Assembly: GCF_028401415.2 (NCBI RefSeq)
Contig: NZ_CP171821.2
Location: 868,001 to 932,000, forward strand
Direction of reading: 5' to 3'
Source: Glaciecola sp028401415
Lineage (GTDB): Bacteria; Pseudomonadota; Gammaproteobacteria; Enterobacterales; Alteromonadaceae
DNA: 64,000 nucleotides
Shown: positions 18,691 through 27,477 of the stretch, piece by piece
Numbering within the stretch: the first letter of the stretch is position 1
Layout of the letters: each line of letters opens with the position of its first letter
Translations under genes and position numbers: made by a program
The notes under the pieces: model-generated
Database searches by the model: none
What the model saw: only the letters and a program-made list of their open reading frames with translations
What the model was told of the DNA's origin: nothing

Positions 18691-20561
18691 GAGGCTGTAG
18701 AAAAAAGCATTTTTGTTCAGTCATTTCCCTACTCCTAAATTATTTTTTAATCTTCGTGCAACTTTGCCTTCAAATTTTACACAATGCAAAACCTTTTACT
18801 ATCCACCATTTTTAGTTAATTCAGTTGTGAGTGGGGTTAAGTTTGCTAATCGGGGCTCGTAGGGGCTATTTTGTGGACTGTTCCATTTCACCTCTATCGA
18901 GTTAATGCAACGCATTGCCATAATTACTCAGCTTCTCGATGTTATGTACCAAACAATATAGATGCCATTGCCCTTGTGCTTTCTTTTTGCTGCGCAAACT
19001 AAAGCGATTGAGCCCTTTATTGCTTCCTATATTACCAAATACCGGCTCTACCACACTCATTCTATGACTATAGATATGTTTGCCCTCTCGACTATCCACT
19101 CGATGTTTCATCCAATCGGTATGATTAGTGCGCTCGTCTCTGGTAAAGCAAATGACACTTGGCGACCTGACCCTTTGCTGTGGTCAGCCGAGCTTGGATT
19201 ACGCATGCATTGATGCTTTTTATCACAGTGGCGACATTGCAACAGTCTTCCCTCAAAGTAAGCTGTTTTTACGCCATTTTCATTGACCCGAGTCACGCGA
19301 TGGGTCAATGATTCATTGTTCGGACAAATACAGGTTAAGCTCACGGGGTCAAAGCTAAATTCGCTCGCAGGTATATTCTTTACTCTAAAGACTCGGGGGC
19401 GTTTACGCGGATACTTTTCTTTTTGATTGGCAAACTTGGGGTCGCGCTGACGGAATTGATTATCGGGAATATAGCCATTGATATTCTGCTCGTATAAATA
19501 ACGATTATTATCCTCGCTACTAAACCCTGTATCAGCGGTGATTACCGTACCCGAGTGCACGATATCCTCAGCGATACCTAAGCGTGTAAACCGTTTGTTG
19601 ATGGTGTCAATAATGGGCTGTAAAATATTTCGCTCTTGTCCTTCACCAAAGGCTTGAGCATCCACGATAATCTGGTGTTTTTTGTCCACCGCGGCCACCC
19701 CATTATAACCTTGCACCGTGCCTTTACTGGTGTTCATCTTGGCTGACTCATTATCGGTGATATTACTTTTCACTTCCTTGCTTCGTTTGCCTTGGCCCTT
19801 CCGTGGGCTAGCTGTCTTTAGAAACTTATCTATTTTATCGTGGGCTTTATTCAAGGTCCCTATCGCTTGTTCAGCGCGTTGTTTACGTACCTCATCTGCC
19901 GCTTCACTTTTATCTAAACGTTTATGCTCACACATGTGATAACGGATTTGACGCTTTAATTTATTCAGCTTTTCTTCTAGCTCTTTAAGCGTCCCTGACT
20001 ATTCTTTGGCTGCATTACTCGACATTTTACAACCGTCTATCGCAAACAACTCATTGCCTAATAAGCCTTGTTCGTGACAAATTAACAGCACCTGCTCAAA
20101 GATTGACTCAATCTCCTTTTGACGACCACTAATAAAGGACGCTATGGTAGTGAAGTGCGGCACACTATCACAGCTTAACGCCTTAAATATAATATTCGTT
20201 TCACAGCACCACTGGATTTCTCGACTTGAGGTAATGCCTTTGGAATAAGCAAATAAGATGATTTTAAGCAACGCGGCCGGATCATATGCTGGGCGGCCTT
20301 TATCGTCGTTTTTATACTGCGGATAAAACACCCTTAAGTCGAGTTTGGTATCTATCAAATGATGGATAGCATACTCAAACGTACCCGCTTGAAGTTGGTC
20401 AAGGTAGTTAATGATAACCATGGAATTTTGTTGGTAGTTAAGAGGCTTGAAGTTAGGCATTATCTTGGCTCCAGCACGTTTTGATAATACCTATTAGATC
20501 ATGATCAGATCGCCAAGGGGAGTACAAATTTTAATCAAATTAAGGTTTTTTCTACAGCCTC
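18691..20561 (-). mobile_element. IS1182-family insertion sequence, decayed
   Basis: A 1871-bp element bounded by near-perfect inverted repeats (GAGGCTGTAGAAAAAA at the left, its complement at the right) and flanked by a 3-bp AAC duplication. It interrupts an attC. The transposase is broken by an amber codon and a frameshift, so the copy is probably immobile alone. Confidence 0.88.
18902..20460 (-). pseudogene. IS1182-family transposase, broken
   Basis: Three consecutive fragments of one DDE transposase. The N-terminal 153 residues (20460-19999) end at an in-frame TAG where a Trp codon is expected. The middle part resumes in the same frame and reads through MCEHKRLDKSEA to about 19108. A one-base loss near 19130 then shifts the frame, and the C-terminal MKHRVDSREG ... 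VVEPVFGNIG part (the late catalytic Glu region) runs to 18902. AIDGCKMSSNA and VITADTGFSSE are typical of the family. Confidence 0.88.
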
Positions 20562-20622
20562 AACACTTTGCATAAGCGGTTTTGGACGCTCTTGCCAAAA
20601 TCCGCTTGATGCATTTGTTATG
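20562..20622 (-). repeat. attC, right fragment split by IS
   Basis: Continues the site begun at 18685: AACACTTTGCATAAGCGG, central stem, and the R'' GTTATG. Without the IS and duplicated AAC it would be a standard short attC of about 64 bp. Confidence 0.85.
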
Positions 20623-20630
20623 TTTCGGTA

Positions 20631-20915
20631 CTACCAAGATACTTGCCTCATTAAACTTCTATATGATGACAACGCTTGGTAAATGGCAATTTTAAAGCCA
20701 ATTTTTTTCGCCCAAACTTGATACAAAAACACAGGAAGCAACCAAACTATCAATAGACTCAGTTGGACAAATAAGGCAATGAAGACGAACTCGCTTAATT
20801 TTGTATCGATCAAATAAAAAATCAGTACAAATGCGTTCAAAATGACCAGAACCCATATAGCCCGATGAGCGTCTCGACGAACCGCATTTAAATCGAAGTC
20901 TTCAAGCTCTTTCAA
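20631..20915 (-). CDS. cassette membrane protein
   Basis: A 94-residue protein with two membrane helices (about 18-38 and 43-65) and a short basic tail. ATG follows GAGG in the 3' exon of the first group IIC intron, so the intron lies directly ahead of its ribosome site. The family is unknown. Confidence 0.6.
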   Translation of the reverse strand: MKELEDFDLNAVRRDAHRAIWVLVILNAFVLIFYLIDTKLSEFVFIALFVQLSLLIVWLLPVFLYQVWAKKIGFKIAIYQALSSYRSLMRQVSW

Positions 20916-20934
20916 TGGCTACCTCATAGAAACA

Positions 20935-22883
20935 ATCGTGGTAGAGCGACCCATTACTGGGTCGACCCCACACAGATCCGGACGTGCGGAATTACCGCAT
21001 CCGGCTCTTCAGTTATATATTCACTCGTGTAAAACATGATCCTAATACCAGTCAACTTCTATTACTCGCTTCCTGACGCGTAATGGCTCAATCTGAAAAT
21101 AGATTAGCATCTCTTTAAAACTGCGCCAATTGTAACTTCGTCTACCACTGCGTCGGTTGAGCCATTTGTAAAGGCTATGCAATACAAATGCGCTTACTTT
21201 CGCTAGGCTGCGACTGTTATCGGGTAGTCCAAAGTAGTGGCTAAACCCCCTAAGCTTGCGCTTTAGTTGTGGCAGCCAAATGTTCAACTTCTTTGAACGC
21301 TTGGCTTTAATCCAACGATACAGCTCATTAAGGGTTGACCGCTGTTTCTTCGCTGCGGTCCGACGCCTTAAGCGGGGCTGACCACCGGTATCTTTACCCC
21401 AGTAAAATGCAAACCCCAGAAACACAAATTGACGTTTACGGCTGGGATGAAAACGACTGAAACGCATCAGTGACGTTTTCTCTTTTGCCACGTCTAAGTT
21501 GAATCTCTGTAATCGTGTGGGTAATGCCTGATAAAAGTACTCAGCGTCTTGAGCATATTGAAACGCACACACAAAATCATCTGCATAGCGTATCATCATG
21601 GCGCGACCACGCAGACTCGGCTTTACACGCTTCTCAAACCATAAGTCTAAAGCGTAATGCAGATAAATGTTCGCCAGCACAGGACTGATAATTCCGCCTT
21701 GTGGACTACCACTAGTCGGCTTATTAAACGCCCCACGAGGCTCTTTTATCCGCGCCTTTAACCATTGTTTGATTAAGCTCAGCAATGCCTTATCGTCTAT
21801 GCGCTGTTTGAGCATACGCATTAGCCAGTTGTGGTCAATATTATCAAAGAACCCCTTGATATCTGCTTCCACCACATAACCATAGCCCTTAAATTGCAAG
21901 TTCAAGGTCAAACTATGCACGGCTTGATGCGCACTTTTATGCGGTCGATAACCATAGCTATGGCGTACAAAATCTTGTTCCCAAATACCTTGCAGTAATT
22001 GGCTCACACTTTGTTGCACTAACTTGTCATCTACCGTAGGTAACCCTAATGGCCTTTGATTGCCATTCGATTTGGGGATATATACGCGCTTTATGTCATT
22101 CGCTCGGTAGCATTTCTGCTTAAGCGCCCAACTTAAGCGTCGTATATTTTCTGGCAGGCTATCCTCATACGTCGGCATCGTGATCCCGTCTATACCTGGT
22201 TTGGCCTGCTTATTGAGTTGACCCCAACTTTGATACAGTAAATCAGTATTTAGCTGTCCGTATAAATTCTGAAACCTGTGCTTGGGGTGGGTCTGTGCTT
22301 TAAATGCGATGGCGTTTAGTGTAGTTGTCATAGTGGCTCCAGCCCTACTTTGTCCGGCCTATGTGTCTGCTAAACACCTCATATAACTGTCAGCTCCTTC
22401 GCCATGTACAAGGCTTTCCCCTGCTCAGACTACTATGGGCTGATCTGACTGCCAAAGCGTCATCGGCTCACCTTGCTTTTGGCTAAGTTTACCTACCCCT
22501 TCCTTAGGGAACACCTTTGGCTCTCTCAAGTTCCTAACGCATCTCTTTATACATGCCACGGCTTGATAACTCCGCTGACTCGCCACAACCTCACCAATAT
22601 CGGTTGCTTTACGTGGACTTCGGCTGTGTTACAGGCCTTGTCAGTCAGATCTTAAGTATTATCGAAGCGATACCAGCACTTCAGGGACACGTATCCCCTA
22701 TGGCCTATATAATTCGCTGTCTACGCTTCACGTTACTTGTTCATTTGATTGTGTCTGCACACTGGAAAGCAATTCCCATCCTCAAACTCCGCACAACGCG
22801 CAAGACTCGCTACAGGTGGCTGGCTAAGCCTTACCCGACAGGGACTTTCACCCTGCAAGATGCATCAAGCTTGCTTGACGCAC
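20935..22883 (-). mobile_element. group IIC-attC intron, copy 1
   Basis: A 1949-bp intron read on the minus strand. It starts GTGCGTCAAG right after an attC GTTA and ends CTACCACGAT. Domain V is visible at about 20975-21008 as a 34-nt hairpin starting AGAGCC, with the catalytic AGC; a GGGTCGACCC stem near the 3' end fits domain VI. It encodes a 429-residue maturase. It differs from copies 2 and 3 by at least one base (near 21246). Confidence 0.92.
21042..22331 (-). CDS. ltrA: group II intron reverse transcriptase/maturase
   Basis: A 429-residue intron-encoded protein. The RT domain has GYRPHKSAHQAV, DIKGFFDNIDH, SGSPQGGIISP and the catalytic YADD box, followed by the maturase (X) region with LRGFSHYFGL. 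There is no HNH endonuclease domain, as expected for class C introns, which reverse-splice into single-stranded hairpin-flanked targets. Start ATG follows GGAG. The protein is identical to those at 24891 and 37788. Confidence 0.95.
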   Translation of the reverse strand: MTTTLNAIAFKAQTHPKHRFQNLYGQLNTDLLYQSWGQLNKQAKPGIDGITMPTYEDSLPENIRRLSWALKQKCYRANDIKRVYIPKSNGNQRPLGLPTVDDKLVQQSVSQLLQGIWEQDFVRHSYGYRPHKSAHQAVHSLTLNLQFKGYGYVVEADIKGFFDNIDHNWLMRMLKQRIDDKALLSLIKQWLKARIKEPRGAFNKPTSGSPQGGIISPVLANIYLHYALDLWFEKRVKPSLRGRAMMIRYADDFVCAFQYAQDAEYFYQALPTRLQRFNLDVAKEKTSLMRFSRFHPSRKRQFVFLGFAFYWGKDTGGQPRLRRRTAAKKQRSTLNELYRWIKAKRSKKLNIWLPQLKRKLRGFSHYFGLPDNSRSLAKVSAFVLHSLYKWLNRRSGRRSYNWRSFKEMLIYFQIEPLRVRKRVIEVDWY

Positions 22884-22945
22884 TAACAACTTACATAACC
22901 GGCGTTGGCGCTCTTTGCCAATGTCCGGTTAATGTTTTTGTTAGC
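22884..22945 (-). repeat. attC, short type
   Basis: TAACAACTTACATAACCGG ... CCGGTTAATG ... GTTAGC, about 62 bp. Intron copy 1 is joined directly to its R' end. Confidence 0.9.
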
Positions 22946-23198
22946 CGCGAATCGAAGAATTGCCCATGAGCAAACCCGCAACACTGAGGTCCTCATCGAG
23001 CAAAGGCCAATGAATACCTTCCCCATCACCTAATAGTTCCCATGTCTCTAGTTCTTTAGACGATGCTCTCGATAAACGGGGAAACCAAATTAATGGCACT
23101 GAAACAACCCTACCATCTACTAACTCAGCAACTAAGGAGTCCTCGGTAAACGATATCGAACTTGCTAAAGCATGTTGCTCAACTGCTAAAATACTCAT
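22941..23198 (-). CDS. DUF2442 family protein (putative antitoxin)
   Basis: An 85-residue protein with the DUF2442 hallmarks VDGRVVSVPLIWFPRL (about 28-43) and GEGIHWPLLDEDLSVAGLL near the C-terminus. It overlaps the upstream DUF4160 gene by 20 bp, an arrangement seen repeatedly for these families and thought to be a toxin-antitoxin-like pair. The stop codon lies in the attC R'' box. Confidence 0.85.
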   Translation of the reverse strand: MSILAVEQHALASSISFTEDSLVAELVDGRVVSVPLIWFPRLSRASSKELETWELLGDGEGIHWPLLDEDLSVAGLLMGNSSIRG

Positions 23199-23415
23199 TC
23201 CATGCCTCCAAAAGAAGTGTTTTATTTTCTATCACTAGGCCTTCTAGCTTTCTAAGTTCTTTCGATGAAAATCTGGTTGAACTTGCAAGCACGACCGGTT
23301 GCAGCCAGAACTTTGCTAACATTTTTTCACGTTGAATATGTATGTGGGCTGGCTCACCATTTTCATTGCTATAAAAGAAGAAACGGTAAGGCCCTAATCT
23401 AAGTATGGCTGGCAT
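23179..23415 (-). CDS. DUF4160 family protein (putative toxin)
   Basis: A 78-residue protein opening with MPAILRLGPYRFFFYSNE and followed by EPAHIHIQR, the conserved DUF4160 pattern of a small soluble domain with His residues. ATG at 23415 matches family starts; a TTG at 23433 with AAGGA nearby is an alternative. A TTGGTA - 17 - TACTCT promoter-like pair sits just upstream of the ATG, so the cassette may carry its own promoter. Confidence 0.82.
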   Translation of the reverse strand: MPAILRLGPYRFFFYSNENGEPAHIHIQREKMLAKFWLQPVVLASSTRFSSKELRKLEGLVIENKTLLLEAWNEYFSS

Positions 23416-23457
23416 AGTAATAGAGTACAGCAATCCTTGTTTTTTACCAAATAGAAG

Positions 23458-23524
23458 GCTAACACTTTACATAAGCGGCCATTTACCGCTCTTGTAAATG
23501 GTCCGTCTTCATGTTTTTGTTAGC
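23458..23524 (-). repeat. attC, short type
   Basis: GCTAACACTTTACATAAGCGG ... GTCCGTCTTCATG ... GTTAGC. The brnA reading frame runs through most of this site before stopping. Confidence 0.9.
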
Positions 23525-23749
23525 TTCCCCAGCCTCTAATCTCTCGGCTAACCAGACCTTAATGATTGATTGGCGCGTAACACCAATTCTTGAGGCTTCC
23601 CTGTCAAGAGATTTGACCATCCAGCTAGGGAAATCTACATTTACACGTTTAAGCGGTTGATTGGGTCGACGCAAAGTAGATAAATCTAAGTCATCTATAA
23701 TGTCGTCTTTATTGTCGTCAAACTTCTTGTCGAATTCACTAGCTTTCAT
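23483..23749 (-). CDS. brnA: BrnA-type antitoxin
   Basis: An 88-residue ribbon-helix-helix antitoxin partner of BrnT. The C-terminal half has RVNVDFPSWMVKSLDREAS and RQSIIKVWLAERL, a CopG-like DNA-binding fold. Its last ~14 residues are encoded by the attC site itself, so the tail depends on where the cassette recombined. It overlaps brnT by 11 bp. Confidence 0.85.
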   Translation of the reverse strand: MKASEFDKKFDDNKDDIIDDLDLSTLRRPNQPLKRVNVDFPSWMVKSLDREASRIGVTRQSIIKVWLAERLEAGEANKNMKTDHLQER

Positions 23750-24002
23750 AAAGCGCCACCTCTGCCTTTCTTGAGCGTCGCACCGAAATAATGCGTATCA
23801 CTTCATTACGATACGTTATCACTGCGGTCCAAAATTTGTCATCAATAAGACCAACAACGATATATCTCGGTTCCTCAACAAACTGCACCTTCACTTCAAT
23901 GTGATAATCGTCCATCCATAGCTTTTGAGCATCCTCAAAATCGATACCGTGCTTTGATAAGTTGGATATACTTTTCTGTTCATCATATTCAAAACTCTTC
24001 AT
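23739..24002 (-). CDS. brnT: BrnT-type ribonuclease toxin
   Basis: An 87-residue BrnT-family toxin (RelE-like fold). The N-terminal FEYDEQKSISNLSKHGIDFE is the family signature, and the C-terminal RIISVRRSRKAEVALY carries the catalytic-type Arg residues. ATG at 24002 lies inside a perfect palindrome that probably binds the BrnTA complex. Confidence 0.9.
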   Translation of the reverse strand: MKSFEYDEQKSISNLSKHGIDFEDAQKLWMDDYHIEVKVQFVEEPRYIVVGLIDDKFWTAVITYRNEVIRIISVRRSRKAEVALYES

Positions 24003-24023
24003 AGGTATAAAATTTATACCTAT
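24001..24023 (-). promoter_or_regulatory. BrnTA operator/promoter palindrome
   Basis: Two perfect 11-bp arms (ATAGGTATAAA / TTTATACCTAT) around one central base overlap the brnT start codon. On the minus strand a TTGTCT - 17 bp - TATACC promoter-like pair covers the same region. This suits autorepression by the toxin-antitoxin complex. Confidence 0.65.
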
Positions 24024-24056
24024 TTAGACAAAGCAGCAAGATAAATTTGAAGGGAA

Positions 24057-24123
24057 GCTAACACTTACGATAAGCGGTAGATGGGCGCTTTTCCCAGATA
24101 TCCGTCTTCATCGTTTTGTTAGC
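24057..24123 (-). repeat. attC, short type
   Basis: GCTAACACTTACGATAAGCGG ... TCCGTCTTCATCG ... GTTAGC, 67 bp. The higA stop codon falls in the R'' box. Confidence 0.9.
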
Positions 24124-24418
24124 CATTTGCCTGAAGCTCCTCTTGGATTATCTCAGGGTGACGAAAGGCAATTTGAATAAGAGCTTTAGCCGCGCCTGAT
24201 GGTTTTCTGCGACCTTGCTCCCACTCTTGCAATGTTCGTGATGAAATTTGCAAAGCTAGAGCGAATTGCGATTGCGATAGGCCAGTTTTTAATCTTGCCT
24301 TAGCCACATCGTTTGGTTCAACCTTGTTTAAACGACCAACATTGTTCGCTTTCATTTCTTTAACTGATTGAAGTAACTTCTCGCCCAACTCCATAGAACT
24401 CATATCAGAATTAGTCAT
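24119..24418 (-). CDS. higA: HigA-type antitoxin, XRE helix-turn-helix
   Basis: A 99-residue antitoxin. The HTH (about 53-75) reads ARLKTGLSQSQFALALQISS, then RTLQEWEQGRRKPSG, typical of HigA-2/RelB-like XRE proteins. ATG at 24418 overlaps the toxin's 3' end by 8 bp; the longer frame to 24475 is rejected. The antitoxin follows the toxin, the order usual for HigBA. Confidence 0.9.
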   Translation of the reverse strand: MTNSDMSSMELGEKLLQSVKEMKANNVGRLNKVEPNDVAKARLKTGLSQSQFALALQISSRTLQEWEQGRRKPSGAAKALIQIAFRHPEIIQEELQANG

Positions 24419-24725
24419 TATCAATAACCTCTCGAATTGCTTTAAGGATATGCGAAGGGATATTTTCCTTAACATTTTTGCTATAAATTACTAATAGCCA
24501 AATTTCGCCATTGCTAAATTTATTGTAATAAATGACCCTTACGCCGCCTCTTTTCCCTGAACCGCTTTTGGACCATCGTATTTTTCTACAACCACCGCTA
24601 CCTCTTATGACTTCGCCATATTCCGGATTAACCGCTAAAAAAGTGCAAAACTCCAAACGCTCATCTTCTGACCAAATAGCATCGGCATCATTTTTAAAAG
24701 TAGGAGTTTCTATAATTGTATACAT
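24411..24725 (-). CDS. higB: HigB-type toxin (RelE/HigB-2 family)
   Basis: A 104-residue RelE-superfamily toxin. The GSGGCRKIRWSKSGSGKRGG and RVIYYNK blocks match HigB-2 toxins, which cleave mRNA in the ribosome. ATG at 24725 is chosen because MYTIIETPTF is the family N-terminus and a promoter sits immediately upstream. Longer frames (to 24803) would place the promoter within the gene. Confidence 0.9.
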   Translation of the reverse strand: MYTIIETPTFKNDADAIWSEDERLEFCTFLAVNPEYGEVIRGSGGCRKIRWSKSGSGKRGGVRVIYYNKFSNGEIWLLVIYSKNVKENIPSHILKAIREVIDND

Positions 24726-24731
24726 CACTAA

Positions 24732-24760
24732 ACTATACGTCTTTGACGGAGTTAATGCAA
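24732..24760 (-). promoter_or_regulatory. cassette-borne higBA promoter
   Basis: On the minus strand TTGCAT and TATAGT are spaced by exactly 17 bp. The -10 box ends six bases before the higB ATG, which predicts a leaderless or nearly leaderless mRNA. It lies between the intron insertion point and the gene. Confidence 0.7.
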
Positions 24761-24783
24761 GCATATCGTTGTATTGAGGAGGC

Positions 24784-26732
24784 ATCGTGGTAGAGCGACC
24801 CATTACTGGGTCGACCCCACACAGATCCGGACGTGCGGAATTACCGCATCCGGCTCTTCAGTTATATATTCACTCGTGTAAAACATGATCCTAATACCAG
24901 TCAACTTCTATTACTCGCTTCCTGACGCGTAATGGCTCAATCTGAAAATAGATTAGCATCTCTTTAAAACTGCGCCAATTGTAACTTCGTCTACCACTGC
25001 GTCGGTTGAGCCATTTGTAAAGGCTATGCAATACAAATGCGCTTACTTTCGCTAGGCTGCGACTGTTATCGGGTAGTCCAAAGTAGTGGCTAAATCCCCT
25101 AAGCTTGCGCTTTAGTTGTGGCAGCCAAATGTTCAACTTCTTTGAACGCTTGGCTTTAATCCAACGATACAGCTCATTAAGGGTTGACCGCTGTTTCTTC
25201 GCTGCGGTCCGACGCCTTAAGCGGGGCTGACCACCGGTATCTTTACCCCAGTAAAATGCAAACCCCAGAAACACAAATTGACGTTTACGGCTGGGATGAA
25301 AACGACTGAAACGCATCAGTGACGTTTTCTCTTTTGCCACGTCTAAGTTGAATCTCTGTAATCGTGTGGGTAATGCCTGATAAAAGTACTCAGCGTCTTG
25401 AGCATATTGAAACGCACACACAAAATCATCTGCATAGCGTATCATCATGGCGCGACCACGCAGACTCGGCTTTACACGCTTCTCAAACCATAAGTCTAAA
25501 GCGTAATGCAGATAAATGTTCGCCAGCACAGGACTGATAATTCCGCCTTGTGGACTACCACTAGTCGGCTTATTAAACGCCCCACGAGGCTCTTTTATCC
25601 GCGCCTTTAACCATTGTTTGATTAAGCTCAGCAATGCCTTATCGTCTATGCGCTGTTTGAGCATACGCATTAGCCAGTTGTGGTCAATATTATCAAAGAA
25701 CCCCTTGATATCTGCTTCCACCACATAACCATAGCCCTTAAATTGCAAGTTCAAGGTCAAACTATGCACGGCTTGATGCGCACTTTTATGCGGTCGATAA
25801 CCATAGCTATGGCGTACAAAATCTTGTTCCCAAATACCTTGCAGTAATTGGCTCACACTTTGTTGCACTAACTTGTCATCTACCGTAGGTAACCCTAATG
25901 GCCTTTGATTGCCATTCGATTTGGGGATATATACGCGCTTTATGTCATTCGCTCGGTAGCATTTCTGCTTAAGCGCCCAACTTAAGCGTCGTATATTTTC
26001 TGGCAGGCTATCCTCATACGTCGGCATCGTGATCCCGTCTATACCTGGTTTGGCCTGCTTATTGAGTTGACCCCAACTTTGATACAGTAAATCAGTATTT
26101 AGCTGTCCGTATAAATTCTGAAACCTGTGCTTGGGGTGGGTCTGTGCTTTAAATGCGATGGCGTTTAGTGTAGTTGTCATAGTGGCTCCAGCCCTACTTT
26201 GTCCGGCCTATGTGTCTGCTAAACACCTCATATAACTGTCAGCTCCTTCGCCATGTACAAGGCTTTCCCCTGCTCAGACTACTATGGGCTGATCTGACTG
26301 CCAAAGCGTCATCGGCTCACCTTGCTTTTGGCTAAGTTTACCTACCCCTTCCTTAGGGAACACCTTTGGCTCTCTCAAGTTCCTAACGCATCTCTTTATA
26401 CATGCCACGGCTTGATAACTCCGCTGACTCGCCACAACCTCACCAATATCGGTTGCTTTACGTGGACTTCGGCTGTGTTACAGGCCTTGTCAGTCAGATC
26501 TTAAGTATTATCGAAGCGATACCAGCACTTCAGGGACACGTATCCCCTATGGCCTATATAATTCGCTGTCTACGCTTCACGTTACTTGTTCATTTGATTG
26601 TGTCTGCACACTGGAAAGCAATTCCCATCCTCAAACTCCGCACAACGCGCAAGACTCGCTACAGGTGGCTGGCTAAGCCTTACCCGACAGGGACTTTCAC
26701 CCTGCAAGATGCATCAAGCTTGCTTGACGCAC
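24784..26732 (-). mobile_element. group IIC-attC intron, copy 2
   Basis: 1949 bp with the same termini as copy 1. The 3' exon here is the region just upstream of the higBA promoter and the 5' exon is the attC at 26733. Flanks are unrelated to those of the other copies, showing a separate insertion. Confidence 0.92.
24891..26180 (-). CDS. ltrA: group II intron reverse transcriptase/maturase
   Basis: A 429-residue RT-maturase identical to the other two copies. YADD active site, SGSPQGG box and X domain are intact, so this copy could support splicing and retrohoming in trans for the others. Confidence 0.95.
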   Translation of the reverse strand: MTTTLNAIAFKAQTHPKHRFQNLYGQLNTDLLYQSWGQLNKQAKPGIDGITMPTYEDSLPENIRRLSWALKQKCYRANDIKRVYIPKSNGNQRPLGLPTVDDKLVQQSVSQLLQGIWEQDFVRHSYGYRPHKSAHQAVHSLTLNLQFKGYGYVVEADIKGFFDNIDHNWLMRMLKQRIDDKALLSLIKQWLKARIKEPRGAFNKPTSGSPQGGIISPVLANIYLHYALDLWFEKRVKPSLRGRAMMIRYADDFVCAFQYAQDAEYFYQALPTRLQRFNLDVAKEKTSLMRFSRFHPSRKRQFVFLGFAFYWGKDTGGQPRLRRRTAAKKQRSTLNELYRWIKAKRSKKLNIWLPQLKRKLRGFSHYFGLPDNSRSLAKVSAFVLHSLYKWLNRRSGRRSYNWRSFKEMLIYFQIEPLRVRKRVIEVDWY

Positions 26733-26794
26733 TAACACTTACTTAAGCGGCGTTGGCCGCTCTTGCCAATGTCCGTCTTTAAGTTTTTGTTAGT
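26733..26794 (-). repeat. attC, short type
   Basis: TAACACTTACTTAAGCGG ... GTCCGTCTTTAAG ... GTTAGTT, 62 bp. Intron copy 2 joins its R' end. Confidence 0.9.
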
Positions 26795-27395
26795 TGCCGT
26801 CATCACCCGGTCTCCACCCCTCATTATAATTTTGAAACTCAATATCTATCCAAAGCTCAACATCACTACTTACAAACATATAACCGAACCCTTCAGGAGC
26901 AAATTTCAATTCGGTTTTATATGTAATTCCAGATTTCTCAAGTGAAGAATATGGAGTATTGTTGTCCCCAATTTTTTTAACGCTACGAAGGTTTTCAAAA
27001 AGTAAGTTTTGACCTTCCCAAGAGATATTAAAGCCTTCCCAAGCATTTAATGCCGATTTTGCTAGTAAAATCGGCTCTGAGTCCGTATTTACATTATTGT
27101 GAATAACTACCAATTCTGCCTCTTCAGTTTCGGGATTGGCGTGCACACCAAAGGAAATAGATTTCCCCTCAGCCTTATCAAAAACGAGTATATATGCACC
27201 TGATGCAAAATTTTTGTCAAAATGCAATTTCGCTACATCTAGATATACAAGAAACGAGCACACATCTATACAGGTTTTGGGAAACTGATTGGATTCTGCC
27301 ATACCTTTTTTAACAGAGTGCTCACTTTTCACAAGCACCTGTGAGTAACACTTTACAGAAATTAGAATAAAAAACAAAAGTGGAATTATCTTCAT
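26790..27395 (-). CDS. cassette exported protein
   Basis: A 201-residue protein starting at ATG 27395 with a signal peptide (KIIPLLFFILISV, cut near CYSQ). The mature domain is beta-rich, with WEGFNISWEGQ-type strands and an acidic C-terminus. The Cys pair CIDVC may be disulfide-bonded in the periplasm. No family is recognised. Confidence 0.6.
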   Translation of the reverse strand: MKIIPLLFFILISVKCYSQVLVKSEHSVKKGMAESNQFPKTCIDVCSFLVYLDVAKLHFDKNFASGAYILVFDKAEGKSISFGVHANPETEEAELVVIHNNVNTDSEPILLAKSALNAWEGFNISWEGQNLLFENLRSVKKIGDNNTPYSSLEKSGITYKTELKFAPEGFGYMFVSSDVELWIDIEFQNYNEGWRPGDDGN

Positions 27396-27409
27396 GACAT
27401 TCTCAGGCA

Positions 27410-27477
27410 ACTAACACTTTGCATAACCGGTTTTGCGGCGCTTTTCCGCAAAATCCGCGTTAATGCATTTGTTATAC
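27410..27477 (-). repeat. attC, short type
   Basis: CTAACACTTTGCATAACCGG ... CCGCGTTAATGC ... GTTATAC. The same site recurs at 33137 and 37203 as part of a repeated cassette. Confidence 0.92.

Noticed and set aside
22553..22969. Plus-strand reading frames in the 5' part of intron copy 1 (also in copies 2 and 3)
   Set aside because: They lie opposite the structured RNA of the intron, recur only because the intron recurs, and show no protein features.
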